Shown: piece after piece, positions 1 through 7,637 of the stretch | How the letters are laid out: each line of letters begins with the position of its first letter | Position numbering within the stretch: the stretch's first letter is position 1 | DNA from: Barthelona sp. PCE | Taxonomy: Eukaryota > Metamonada: BaSk clade | DNA length: 64,000 bases | Direction of reading: 5' to 3' | NCBI GenBank assembly: GCA_040285745.1 | Contig: JAUFOR010000004.1 | Span: 868,001-932,000 of the forward strand | Notes under the pieces: generated by a model | Database searches by the model: none | The model's input: the letters and a program-made list of their open reading frames with translations, nothing else | What the model was told of the DNA's origin: nothing | Made by a program: the position numbers and the translations under genes

Positions 1-227
1 CCACTTGTCTACATTACGAGGCTTAAATGATGTTATTACAAAGTCCACCACAGCATTGATAAAAGGATCAAAAAGTGCTTCCAGTTAATATTTGGAAATA
101 AAATACTAGTGTCTGTCAAAGATTGTTGTAATCAACAAAACAACGCCACATAATGTGATTCATACATGAAAGGTCTGCTTCCAGAAGAATATTATGGTCA
201 ATTTTGTATTTACTAGAAGTGGAAATA

Positions 228-665
228 TTACTGTTCCCAGAGGCTGAGCTTGGTTACTTCATCGTAATGACGGGTTAATTCAAAGGGTTCACCGTCCATA
301 TCAGTGAATTCCTCAATTATACATTCACAAGCAAAGATAATGGTATTTGGGCCGACATGACCACCGTAACACACCTCGTGCTCGTCAGAAAACGTACCGT
401 GAATGTGAACAAAGCGTTTTCCTTCAAGATGTGAAACATTTCCAATTACGTGGACAAGCTCAAGCTTCTTATCAACTTCAGTGGTTGCATACTGTTTATC
501 GTTCTGATCATAAAACATTAAACTCACCTTTTGAACAGCTCCAATACAGTTGATCTTTGCACAGTTGATTTCGTGCTCATTGACAAAATTAGTGAGAAAT
601 TCCAACATGTCAGCACCGTGTGGAATACGGCCAATAAAATTTCTGCCCTTTTGAACTTGTTTCAT
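228..665 (-). CDS. PPC-domain (DUF296) protein
   Basis: A 145-residue protein that is almost entirely one PPC (plant and prokaryote conserved, DUF296) domain. Visible hallmarks are the GRIPHG turn near the N terminus, HIHGTF followed by YGGHV (the His-x-His...GGH metal/trimer motif of the family) and a C-terminal R-x-YDE...LW stretch typical of stand-alone prokaryotic members. The family forms trimers; plants fuse it to AT-hooks, and no AT-hook is present here. The ATG at 665 is chosen because it starts directly at the domain; the frame continues upstream only through non-ATG codons. An AGTAAAT element follows the stop by about 14 bases. The stand-alone form suggests an old transfer from prokaryotes, but this is inference. 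Its substrate is unknown. Confidence 0.8.
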   Translation of the reverse strand: MKQVQKGRNFIGRIPHGADMLEFLTNFVNEHEINCAKINCIGAVQKVSLMFYDQNDKQYATTEVDKKLELVHVIGNVSHLEGKRFVHIHGTFSDEHEVCYGGHVGPNTIIFACECIIEEFTDMDGEPFELTRHYDEVTKLSLWEQ

Positions 666-787
666 CGAAAAACTTGATGATGTAGGTAATAAGAGTATAA
701 ACAAAATATACTCATCTTAATATCATTTACAGAACAATTCAATCCAGTACGATCTGCAAAAAAAGCAAATAAGTGTTTACCGAATTG

Positions 788-800
788 TTACCCTTTTCAG
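788..800 (+). promoter_or_regulatory. CCCTTTTC-type core promoter element
   Basis: TTACCCTTTTCAG ends 13 bases before the ATG at 814. The same core (AACCCTTTTC and close variants) precedes many other ATGs in this window at a similar distance, on both strands. Confidence 0.5.
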
Positions 801-813
801 GCCAGATTCTCAA

Positions 814-2064
814 ATGGGTTTATCAATCAAAAAGTATATCCTCATGCTTTTAGGCGTGATTTGTATGATCTTTTACTACCTCCACTACTCTACTGTAGGG
901 TTTTCTGGGAAAACGCATATTTATATTCATTTCGAGGATAGATGTTACGAATGTGACAGTTTAACAGCATTCTTTGCTGCCCTAGAGTATGATGAGTCGC
1001 TTGTTTTCCACTATATTAATGAAACAGCCAACTCAAATCAACTTTCATACCTTGCACAAAAAACTTTCCAAAACTACGATGACACGAAGGCCCCCTTCAT
1101 ATCCATCGGCGACAGCTATTTCAATCGGTACGATGCCATCATGAGCACAGGATCTTTCCGTTTTTGGGATGCCATTGCTTATTATAACGGTCGATCTGAG
1201 CTTGATTTCACCGAAAGGCCGAACAGAGACCCACGCCTTGTGCCCTACGATGATCTAACAAACCATAGATACACTTTATTTGTTATACTCGTTATGTCAA
1301 CAATCTTCCTTGCTCCAGATCTGTTACTGGTCATGAACAACATATTCAAGGCAGCAGCTAGCACCCAGTTCTACAAGATGGTCCGCTTCAACACCCTTCT
1401 GTTCGCAACTTACGTTCTGAGCAGCGTCTTAATAGGGTACTTTCTAATGTATACGGCTACAACAATAGGATTTTTGCACTTTATCTCTCGATTTATTCCT
1501 GAGACAATGACGATCCTCTCTTTTGTGTACGTTGTGCAAGGATTCACGGGCTGCCCTACACTGGGAGCTCTTGCAGAGTATGTTGAAAAATCGAAACTTT
1601 CATGGTTAGGTGCTGTTAAATACGGTGTGCTCCTTTCTGTTTCTCTTCCAATCCTATCTGTCTTCTTCCTCATCCAAGCTCCATTCATCACAATGTCTTT
1701 ATTTGAGAAACGAGGCGCTTGGCTGTTCATCATAACTGTTATGGGACCCATGTTTGCTCTGTACATAACAAGCTTCTTCTTGTTCAATTTTAACTTCGCA
1801 CCATTCCGTACTGAAGAGATGTATGAAGCCATTGATGAGAAGGATGATGAAGGTGAGGATATTAAAAAGGTGAATGATGAAAAAACTGAAACATTAACTT
1901 TCAAGAGCTTCCCTGACTTTATTAAGAAATATTCTGTCCTTATTAGTGTCGTTAGAGCTACAGTTATGGTTGTAGCTATGGTTTTCTTAAAACACAAAAT
2001 TATTGACACCAGATCATTATTTAACTCTCCTAAAGCACTCCTATTTGGCAAATGGGAGATTTAG
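814..2064 (+). CDS. Multi-pass membrane protein with an N-terminal CXXC redox-like domain
   Basis: 416 residues. A hydrophobic segment at about 7-27 is a signal anchor. It is followed by a soluble region (about 30-150) with a C44-Y-E-C47 motif at the end of a predicted beta strand, the place where thioredoxin/glutaredoxin folds carry their active-site cysteines. Then come five or six membrane segments (about 153-175, 193-215, 230-245, 265-290, 302-325, 370-395) with an acidic lysine-rich loop at about 335-360. The layout is a lumenal redox-like domain fused to a polytopic membrane domain, loosely reminiscent of DsbD/CcdA or VKOR systems. I see no diagnostic family motif, so function is not assigned. 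The ATG is supported by the promoter-like element just upstream and by the signal anchor starting at once. Confidence 0.8.
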   Translation: MGLSIKKYILMLLGVICMIFYYLHYSTVGFSGKTHIYIHFEDRCYECDSLTAFFAALEYDESLVFHYINETANSNQLSYLAQKTFQNYDDTKAPFISIGDSYFNRYDAIMSTGSFRFWDAIAYYNGRSELDFTERPNRDPRLVPYDDLTNHRYTLFVILVMSTIFLAPDLLLVMNNIFKAAASTQFYKMVRFNTLLFATYVLSSVLIGYFLMYTATTIGFLHFISRFIPETMTILSFVYVVQGFTGCPTLGALAEYVEKSKLSWLGAVKYGVLLSVSLPILSVFFLIQAPFITMSLFEKRGAWLFIITVMGPMFALYITSFFLFNFNFAPFRTEEMYEAIDEKDDEGEDIKKVNDEKTETLTFKSFPDFIKKYSVLISVVRATVMVVAMVFLKHKIIDTRSLFNSPKALLFGKWEI

Positions 2065-2128
2065 ACATATGTAAATAACTCTATCGTTAACTTGAGCAGT
2101 TTTTTTTTGAAACCCTGTTTTCAGAAAA

Positions 2129-4393
2129 ATGTCCTTTTCCTGGGGTATCAAACTTCCGTTTACATATGAATCCCGATTCATACCATACTTAAAGCGCGAA
2201 AAGCATGTTAAACTTAGGAAAGAAGCAAGTAGAAACATATCGAAAAAAAGTAACTTCTCTTTCTTTAGTATTAAATCTAAACTTAGTCATTTATTATGTA
2301 GAATGGAATCTTTTAAGTGTGATTTTCCTGTTATAAAACTTTCAAACGGTCATCCCAACAGAGTTCCCAAAAAACTATTCTCCTACTATTCTCCTCTCAT
2401 AATACCAAAAAAAATGCCGCTTTTTGCTCAAAATGAGAGGTTTAGGTATTTAAAAACAATTTTTAAACTGCAAAAAAATGATACTCCAACCATTTTCAAA
2501 AAAGTATCAAAAAAATCTAACCATAAACTCTTGCCCATACTTCAATCAATCTTGAACGTGCCTGTTATACATCAAAAAGTGGGTGTGTATCAAGAAAAAC
2601 CAGAAAATTCATCATGCTTTGTTCCAAACATTCATCGTTGGAGAAAAAGAATGAAGGGAATCTGCGTCTCTCCCTTAAACACCATCAGGAAACCCTTAAC
2701 AGACATGTTCTCTGTCTCACAGTGCTTTACCATTGCAAGAGCAAAGATAAAGCGTATTAAACGTTTCAGATGCCCTGAATACAAATTCACAACATACTAT
2801 AGCAGAAACAGAGAGCAGCGTGCCTCTCTTCCATCATGTGATTTGAGAATCGATATCAACCACGTTTCACCAAGGAAAACTGCACGCGAACCCTTTTTTG
2901 CACATGAGATCAAAATCATTCAGAAAAAGCTTGAATCTCCACTACAGCATGATGTGCCACAAACGCCCACCCCATTAACTAGTTACACACATATGAATGC
3001 ATCAGAAATAGTTCATCCCGTGTCAGAACAGACAACTGACGTATCCACTGCATTTGACATTGAAATTGCGGAGTTTGTGATGCAGCTGCAAAACACATCG
3101 TTGTTGTCGGTCGAAGAAAAGCGAGTTAAGTTCATGCACTTATCAACAACCGCTCCGCGCATCCTCCCTACACCAAACTTGCCCTGTATGGACAAGCAAT
3201 CGGGCGAGATTGTGATCTTGGAACCCGGGTACTCTATGTTCAGCTACGTATACTCTCGGAACGCACACGTTATCAGCGACTTCAAGCACGCAACAGCCGT
3301 AAACGCCATTATCAAAACACCAAATACAAATATTGTGCTGTATCCAAACGACATACGCTCTGCTCTTCAGCAACCGAACCTTGTCATCAGCGTTAATCAA
3401 TTCCGCGACAACATATCCTATATCTTAGGCTGCGGAAAGCCGATTGTTTTTGTTTCCGGTGCTTCCGCGATACCCACACTTGTAACCCTCAGGTACAACA
3501 CTGGTCCCGCGTATCAGAGAATGGCCAAACTCATACGCAGTTGGAACTCTGTACTCGAGCGATCCCAGGCGTCGTTTTCGAACAGCAAAAGCGTACAGAA
3601 CATGACTGCGCTCCTTGAGGTTATTAAAAGAATCCAACATCAATATATTATGTGCGGGCCTGAAACAGCACTAATCGTGATACAAACGATGTACAACAAG
3701 ATGCTACGCACGTCACTTCAGTTGAAACAAATTCTGAACATGCTGAAGGACGAGAGAACCAGTTTGCCACTCTTGCTAAAGGAGATGGGACAAAAAATCA
3801 ACGGAAGAGTCCGTGTAAGGGCGCAGACGGCCGCTCAGGCGTCATTCCTCATGGGAAAGGGCATACAAGCAAGCCATGATAGGTTAACTGATAATAGAGC
3901 TGGTGACTACAGTGCCATCGTCTGGATTAACGAGATAGACCCGATTGAGCTGTTGCTGTTCATCGACAGGCCCCACTGTCTTGCCATTGTTGAGATCACA
4001 ACAGTTTGTAATCAGCTGAACCTTGAGCTTGAACCGAATCCGTCTCTTACAGACTCGAAAAACGGAGCTGTACGTACGTTCCGCACGTTCAACGAGATGC
4101 AGACATCCTTTCGCAGACTCTCTGAACTCAGCAAAACCAATCAACTTACAACAGAATTGGTTCAAATATCGTTCAAGAAACGTTTATCCAACTCAAATGA
4201 GTTTGAGCCGCCCCTCAAAGAGAATCGACCGAGCACACCCAAGAGCTCGCTGTTGTCTTTCTCAACAATAGATCTCGGAATGAATAGATTGCATCAATAC
4301 GGAATGTTTGGCAACAATCAAGCACCCTACACAACACTGCCCAATCAAGTATACCACACAAGCCCTATGGCAATCAATACATCTCCCTATTAG
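2129..4393 (+). CDS. Unrecognised 754-residue protein with a basic N-terminal half
   Basis: I do not recognise this protein. Residues 1-280 are rich in Lys, Arg, Phe and Ser with little predicted order, suggesting nucleic-acid or nuclear association. About 290-690 looks folded (mixed alpha/beta), with a strongly hydrophobic strand pair around the segment IVWINEIDPIELLLFI. The last 60 residues are Pro/Ser/Asn-rich and disordered. No nuclease, kinase or helicase motif was found. The start codon follows an AACCCTGTTTTCAG promoter-like element by 5 bases, supporting ATG 2129. The stop is followed by AGTAAAA, a likely poly(A) element. The next gene starts 52 bases downstream on the same strand. 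Confidence 0.75.
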   Translation: MSFSWGIKLPFTYESRFIPYLKREKHVKLRKEASRNISKKSNFSFFSIKSKLSHLLCRMESFKCDFPVIKLSNGHPNRVPKKLFSYYSPLIIPKKMPLFAQNERFRYLKTIFKLQKNDTPTIFKKVSKKSNHKLLPILQSILNVPVIHQKVGVYQEKPENSSCFVPNIHRWRKRMKGICVSPLNTIRKPLTDMFSVSQCFTIARAKIKRIKRFRCPEYKFTTYYSRNREQRASLPSCDLRIDINHVSPRKTAREPFFAHEIKIIQKKLESPLQHDVPQTPTPLTSYTHMNASEIVHPVSEQTTDVSTAFDIEIAEFVMQLQNTSLLSVEEKRVKFMHLSTTAPRILPTPNLPCMDKQSGEIVILEPGYSMFSYVYSRNAHVISDFKHATAVNAIIKTPNTNIVLYPNDIRSALQQPNLVISVNQFRDNISYILGCGKPIVFVSGASAIPTLVTLRYNTGPAYQRMAKLIRSWNSVLERSQASFSNSKSVQNMTALLEVIKRIQHQYIMCGPETALIVIQTMYNKMLRTSLQLKQILNMLKDERTSLPLLLKEMGQKINGRVRVRAQTAAQASFLMGKGIQASHDRLTDNRAGDYSAIVWINEIDPIELLLFIDRPHCLAIVEITTVCNQLNLELEPNPSLTDSKNGAVRTFRTFNEMQTSFRRLSELSKTNQLTTELVQISFKKRLSNSNEFEPPLKENRPSTPKSSLLSFSTIDLGMNRLHQYGMFGNNQAPYTTLPNQVYHTSPMAINTSPY

Positions 4394-4445
4394 AGTAAAA
4401 AATTCAATAGCATTGAATATCTCCCCTTTCAAACTGGTGTTCATA

Positions 4446-6128
4446 ATGAAATATCCAGAACCGGATCCGAATATCCCTATTGATGACGAATTTGTTCATG
4501 ATGATGAACATTTCTACTACACGAATGGGCTTCGCTTTACAAAACCATATAATTACAGTTTTGACACCCACACGAAGGCCAGATGGTTTGGGAAGACCAT
4601 TGAACAGTTATGTGAGTCTGAATTCTCGAACATTGACGATATTTCTTTAGCGTTCGATCGACAACTTATTCGCATGAATGGTGAAGTTGCTGATCGAAAA
4701 CACGTTCTGAAACATGGAGACTTCATTCAAATCACTTCAAGACGAACGGAGGCTCCGTGTTTAGCTGGCATAGAGCCCAAAATCATTGGTGAGAGTCAGA
4801 ACGTCATTGGTGTTTACAAACCATCGTCAATCCCGTGCCATCCCGGTTCCTTCTTCTATAAGAATACCCTACTTGCCTTTCTGAAGAAGGAACTTGTCAG
4901 CGAGCAATACACTTTCGAGAAAGCACACTTCCTCAACAGGTTAGATAAGGTAACGTCGGGTGTCGTCCTCCTGGGTAAGAACAAAAGTGGTGCGCAGGTC
5001 GTTACCGAGTACCACGAAAGCCATCAACTTCTAAAGTGTTATCTGGCCCTCGTTGAAGGAGATTTTCCTGAAGGGTGCTTTATGGTAGATGCCCCAATCA
5101 TAACAGACATGGGCAACAGACGTGTACACGAAGACGGCGCTCCGTCAATGACCGTTTTCGAGAAGGTCAAGTCGTTCGAGAGTTTTGGTAACGAGTATCT
5201 CGCAGGTGTTCAGGGATTGTACGGCATGGGCAACACTGGTCCAAGCCAAACCGTTCTTGAGGGTACAGCGTTCAACGGTGGGTACAGACACATTGACTAC
5301 AGCAAGTTTGGTACCGAACCGTCACCGTTGCACACTGAATTCGAGAAATGCACATCTCCCATTTCGCTAATCAAATGTTGGCCGATCACCGGGCGCTGCC
5401 ACCAGATCCGCATCCACCTTAAGCACATTGGACACCCCATCCTCAATGACCAATTGTACAATCAGCGCGTCGAATCTGAGTACTCCCCGCGGAACTGGAT
5501 GTTCATCTATCTACACTCCCTTGCGTACATGCACTGGGACACGTCCGATGAGCAGCTGGACGATATCATGAATGAGATCGAAGAGAATCCCGACAAACCG
5601 GTTGTTGATGAGTCCCGATTCTGCTTTTTGGGACCGCTTCCATACTGGCTTATGATGCGTGGTATCACTTCCTATCGCGACCTCGGATCTCTTAAGCCCG
5701 ATGCTGAGCTGTGCAATGAGGCAAAAGAGGCTGTTCTAAAAGCCGAGCTGGCATCAAAAGAGGCTGAACTGAAAGTTCTAAGAATGCGCAAACGTAGCAG
5801 AGCACTCCATATGCTCAGGCGGACGCTTCAAAATCAGACGATCAGTGAGAAGAACAAAGCTTTTCTTGAGAGGTATTCGCGTGATCACCAAGAACTGTTT
5901 GATCTTTACAAGAAGGGCCATCGATTCAGAGATTTAGATGGTGGATTTATAACACAGATACCTGGTGTGCCTGAGGGACCAATCGTGGATGATGACTTTG
6001 GCATTGACCTGACCATCACATTAAACACGTACGAGAACAAACGCAGACAGCAAAAACAGAGAAGAGAAAGGAAAAAGAAAAATACCATCAAAATCACTTT
6101 AGAACATTCGGAGACAACCGATGAATAG
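4446..6128 (+). CDS. RluA-family RNA pseudouridine synthase (RPUSD/PUS9-like)
   Basis: 560 residues from ATG 4446. Isomerises uridine to pseudouridine in RNA; eukaryotic homologues of this type (Pus8/Pus9, RPUSD2) act on tRNA. An S4-like segment (about 80-105, ending KHGDFIQITS) precedes the catalytic domain. The RluA catalytic motif reads NRLDKVTSG, with the essential Asp present. The second conserved motif, GRCHQIRIHLKHIGHPI, is intact. Between the two is an insertion rich in Gly/Tyr, and the C-terminal ~150 residues form a charged helical extension ending in a Lys/Arg-rich tail. The frame is open 46 codons further upstream, but this would overlap the preceding gene's end, so the internal ATG (after CCCCTTTC) is preferred. 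The 3' end overlaps the convergent Sen34 gene by 35 bases. Confidence 0.9.
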   Translation: MKYPEPDPNIPIDDEFVHDDEHFYYTNGLRFTKPYNYSFDTHTKARWFGKTIEQLCESEFSNIDDISLAFDRQLIRMNGEVADRKHVLKHGDFIQITSRRTEAPCLAGIEPKIIGESQNVIGVYKPSSIPCHPGSFFYKNTLLAFLKKELVSEQYTFEKAHFLNRLDKVTSGVVLLGKNKSGAQVVTEYHESHQLLKCYLALVEGDFPEGCFMVDAPIITDMGNRRVHEDGAPSMTVFEKVKSFESFGNEYLAGVQGLYGMGNTGPSQTVLEGTAFNGGYRHIDYSKFGTEPSPLHTEFEKCTSPISLIKCWPITGRCHQIRIHLKHIGHPILNDQLYNQRVESEYSPRNWMFIYLHSLAYMHWDTSDEQLDDIMNEIEENPDKPVVDESRFCFLGPLPYWLMMRGITSYRDLGSLKPDAELCNEAKEAVLKAELASKEAELKVLRMRKRSRALHMLRRTLQNQTISEKNKAFLERYSRDHQELFDLYKKGHRFRDLDGGFITQIPGVPEGPIVDDDFGIDLTITLNTYENKRRQQKQRRERKKKNTIKITLEHSETTDE

Positions 6129-6582
6129 TAAAAAACTCGCTATTTGACAGTACAATAATTAGGGTCTTTGCCTCAGATAGCGTAGCTCGTGCAAAACGAA
6201 CAATGTCGAAAAAACGGAAGGAAGACTGCGAAAGGAACTTTATAAGGAACTGACCGTGAAAAGCTGTGACGTTTCTCGGATACGCAACATAATCAAACCC
6301 CTTTGTATTAGCAGCACCGATCTTATAATTCATATTGATGAGAGTCTCCAAAACAGGGGGAAGTTCTGGGTATTGAAGCCTCCCAGATGCTGTTCGTGAC
6401 CTCAAAGGCTTTGCTATCTGCGGGAAGATGCACGGAAATGCACTGGGTTTGATAACAGTCCGTAAAGATGAAGTTGTCCCTACAAAATGCCCCATAAATC
6501 CTTCTTCAGTTGCTTCATTGTACTCATCTCGTGTGTATGCAATTTTCCTAAAGAAAAAAGGTAATTTGTAGTTCTTTTTCAT
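6094..6582 (-). CDS. TSEN34: tRNA-splicing endonuclease subunit Sen34
   Basis: 162 residues. This is a catalytic-type subunit of the tRNA intron endonuclease, cutting pre-tRNA introns. An N-terminal segment with GFMGHFVGT matches the Sen34 N-terminal domain. The C-terminal nuclease domain shows YPRNVTAFH, with the Tyr and His at the eight-residue spacing usual for the family, and a Lys in EAKTLIIV, giving a complete Tyr/His/Lys triad. It is much shorter than yeast or human Sen34, lacking the long linker. The ATG at 6582 is the first in frame. Just after it the coding strand contains TTTTTTCTTTAG, which could be a 3' splice site, so an unseen short first exon is possible. It lies downstream of QTRT2 on the same strand with 72 bases between. 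Confidence 0.8.
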   Translation of the reverse strand: MKKNYKLPFFFRKIAYTRDEYNEATEEGFMGHFVGTTSSLRTVIKPSAFPCIFPQIAKPLRSRTASGRLQYPELPPVLETLINMNYKIGAANTKGFDYVAYPRNVTAFHGQFLIKFLSQSSFRFFDIVRFARATLSEAKTLIIVLSNSEFFTIHRLSPNVLK

Positions 6583-6654
6583 TAAGAAAGTAAGAAATTC
6601 ACAAATGTATTTATTCAATGTTCGACAACTTAATTGAACCAAGAAGGAACATTT

Positions 6655-7581
6655 TCACAAGCATAGATCGCATACCTGCTGAATATTATGCTGCATTGCT
6701 AACGTTTCGAAAAGCATTTCATGTGTATGATACAGATGATGTAAGAAAGCTCCACCATGTTCCTTGGCGCAGGTTGGGCAGCTGCACTCCCTGATTGCGG
6801 GTAATTTGTCCATATTAGAGAGTGTGTAAACCGAAATTTCTTCTGCACCACACAATATCATTCCCTTACGCATTTGCTCTGATGGATCGACCACGAAAGT
6901 GTTAAACCCTGCCGCAATGAGGCGGGGTAGTCTGGAGGGTGGGCACGTACCTGGGTAAAAGAGAAGCGTGTCTGGGTACTGTCCAACAAATTCCTTCAAC
7001 CTCTCAAAAAGTTCACACGCTGCATCCACCGACTCTGTGTAGTTGAGGGTGCTGAAAGAGAAGCCTGCAACGCCTGAAACATCATGATCAACCAAAATCC
7101 GACAGGCAGTCGATATACTTTGCTCATGGTCGATGCAATTCAATGGAACAATCAATCTCTCCTTATCAAACGAGTCCATGCAGAACTTCAGCCAATGAGC
7201 ATTGAATACATGTGCTTTTGAGAAGGATTTCGCAACAGCTACGCTCTGACATGGTACTTCAATGTATCTGGGATTAAAAGCATCGACAATGCTCTTAAAC
7301 ATGTCGCAGTCAACAACCTTCTGTCCCACTAACGTGTTCAATTTTAGTTTGTTCTGCTTATTCGTTCTCTTAACAAAGGACCAATGTTTTGAGCTTCTGA
7401 CCGTTAAAATATAAGGGCGGTGTGAAAGGGGAAAGTCTTTACCAAACTTAATGCTGGGAATTCGCTCCTTAAGTGCAATTAAATCACCTAAATATACAGA
7501 TCGTAACCCCGTGTCTATTTCCTCGCTGGGAAGAATGCTGGGAAGAAGCCCGGCGTTGGTTTCGAACGCTAATTCAACCAT
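6655..7581 (-). CDS. QTRT2: Queuine tRNA-ribosyltransferase accessory subunit 2
   Basis: 308 residues of the TGT family. The TGT enzyme (QTRT1/QTRT2 heterodimer) swaps guanine-34 for queuine in tRNAs with GUN anticodons. The zinc site is visible near the C terminus as C266-S-C268-P-T-C271 with H298 in the MQHN segment, and the N-terminal barrel has the family pattern (LPSILPSEE...GLRSVYLGDL). The usual catalytic-subunit loop around GGLAVGE reads GVAGFSFSTLN, so this looks like the non-catalytic partner; QTRT1 is not in the window. ATG 7581 lies 9 bases after CTCCCTTTTC on the minus strand and starts where the family does. tRNA-Asn(GUU) and tRNA-His(GUG), both Q-type substrates, are encoded at 48 kb. 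Confidence 0.87.
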   Translation of the reverse strand: MVELAFETNAGLLPSILPSEEIDTGLRSVYLGDLIALKERIPSIKFGKDFPLSHRPYILTVRSSKHWSFVKRTNKQNKLKLNTLVGQKVVDCDMFKSIVDAFNPRYIEVPCQSVAVAKSFSKAHVFNAHWLKFCMDSFDKERLIVPLNCIDHEQSISTACRILVDHDVSGVAGFSFSTLNYTESVDAACELFERLKEFVGQYPDTLLFYPGTCPPSRLPRLIAAGFNTFVVDPSEQMRKGMILCGAEEISVYTLSNMDKLPAIRECSCPTCAKEHGGAFLHHLYHTHEMLFETLAMQHNIQQVCDLCL

Positions 7582-7590
7582 CAATAAAAA

Positions 7591-7600
7591 GAAAAGGGAG
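7591..7600 (-). promoter_or_regulatory. CCCTTTTC-type core promoter element of QTRT2
   Basis: The minus strand reads CTCCCTTTTC 9 bases upstream of the ATG at 7581, matching the element in front of other genes here. Confidence 0.5.
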
Positions 7601-7637
7601 AAAAAACAACTCACAATTTACACATACACTGGCTTCT

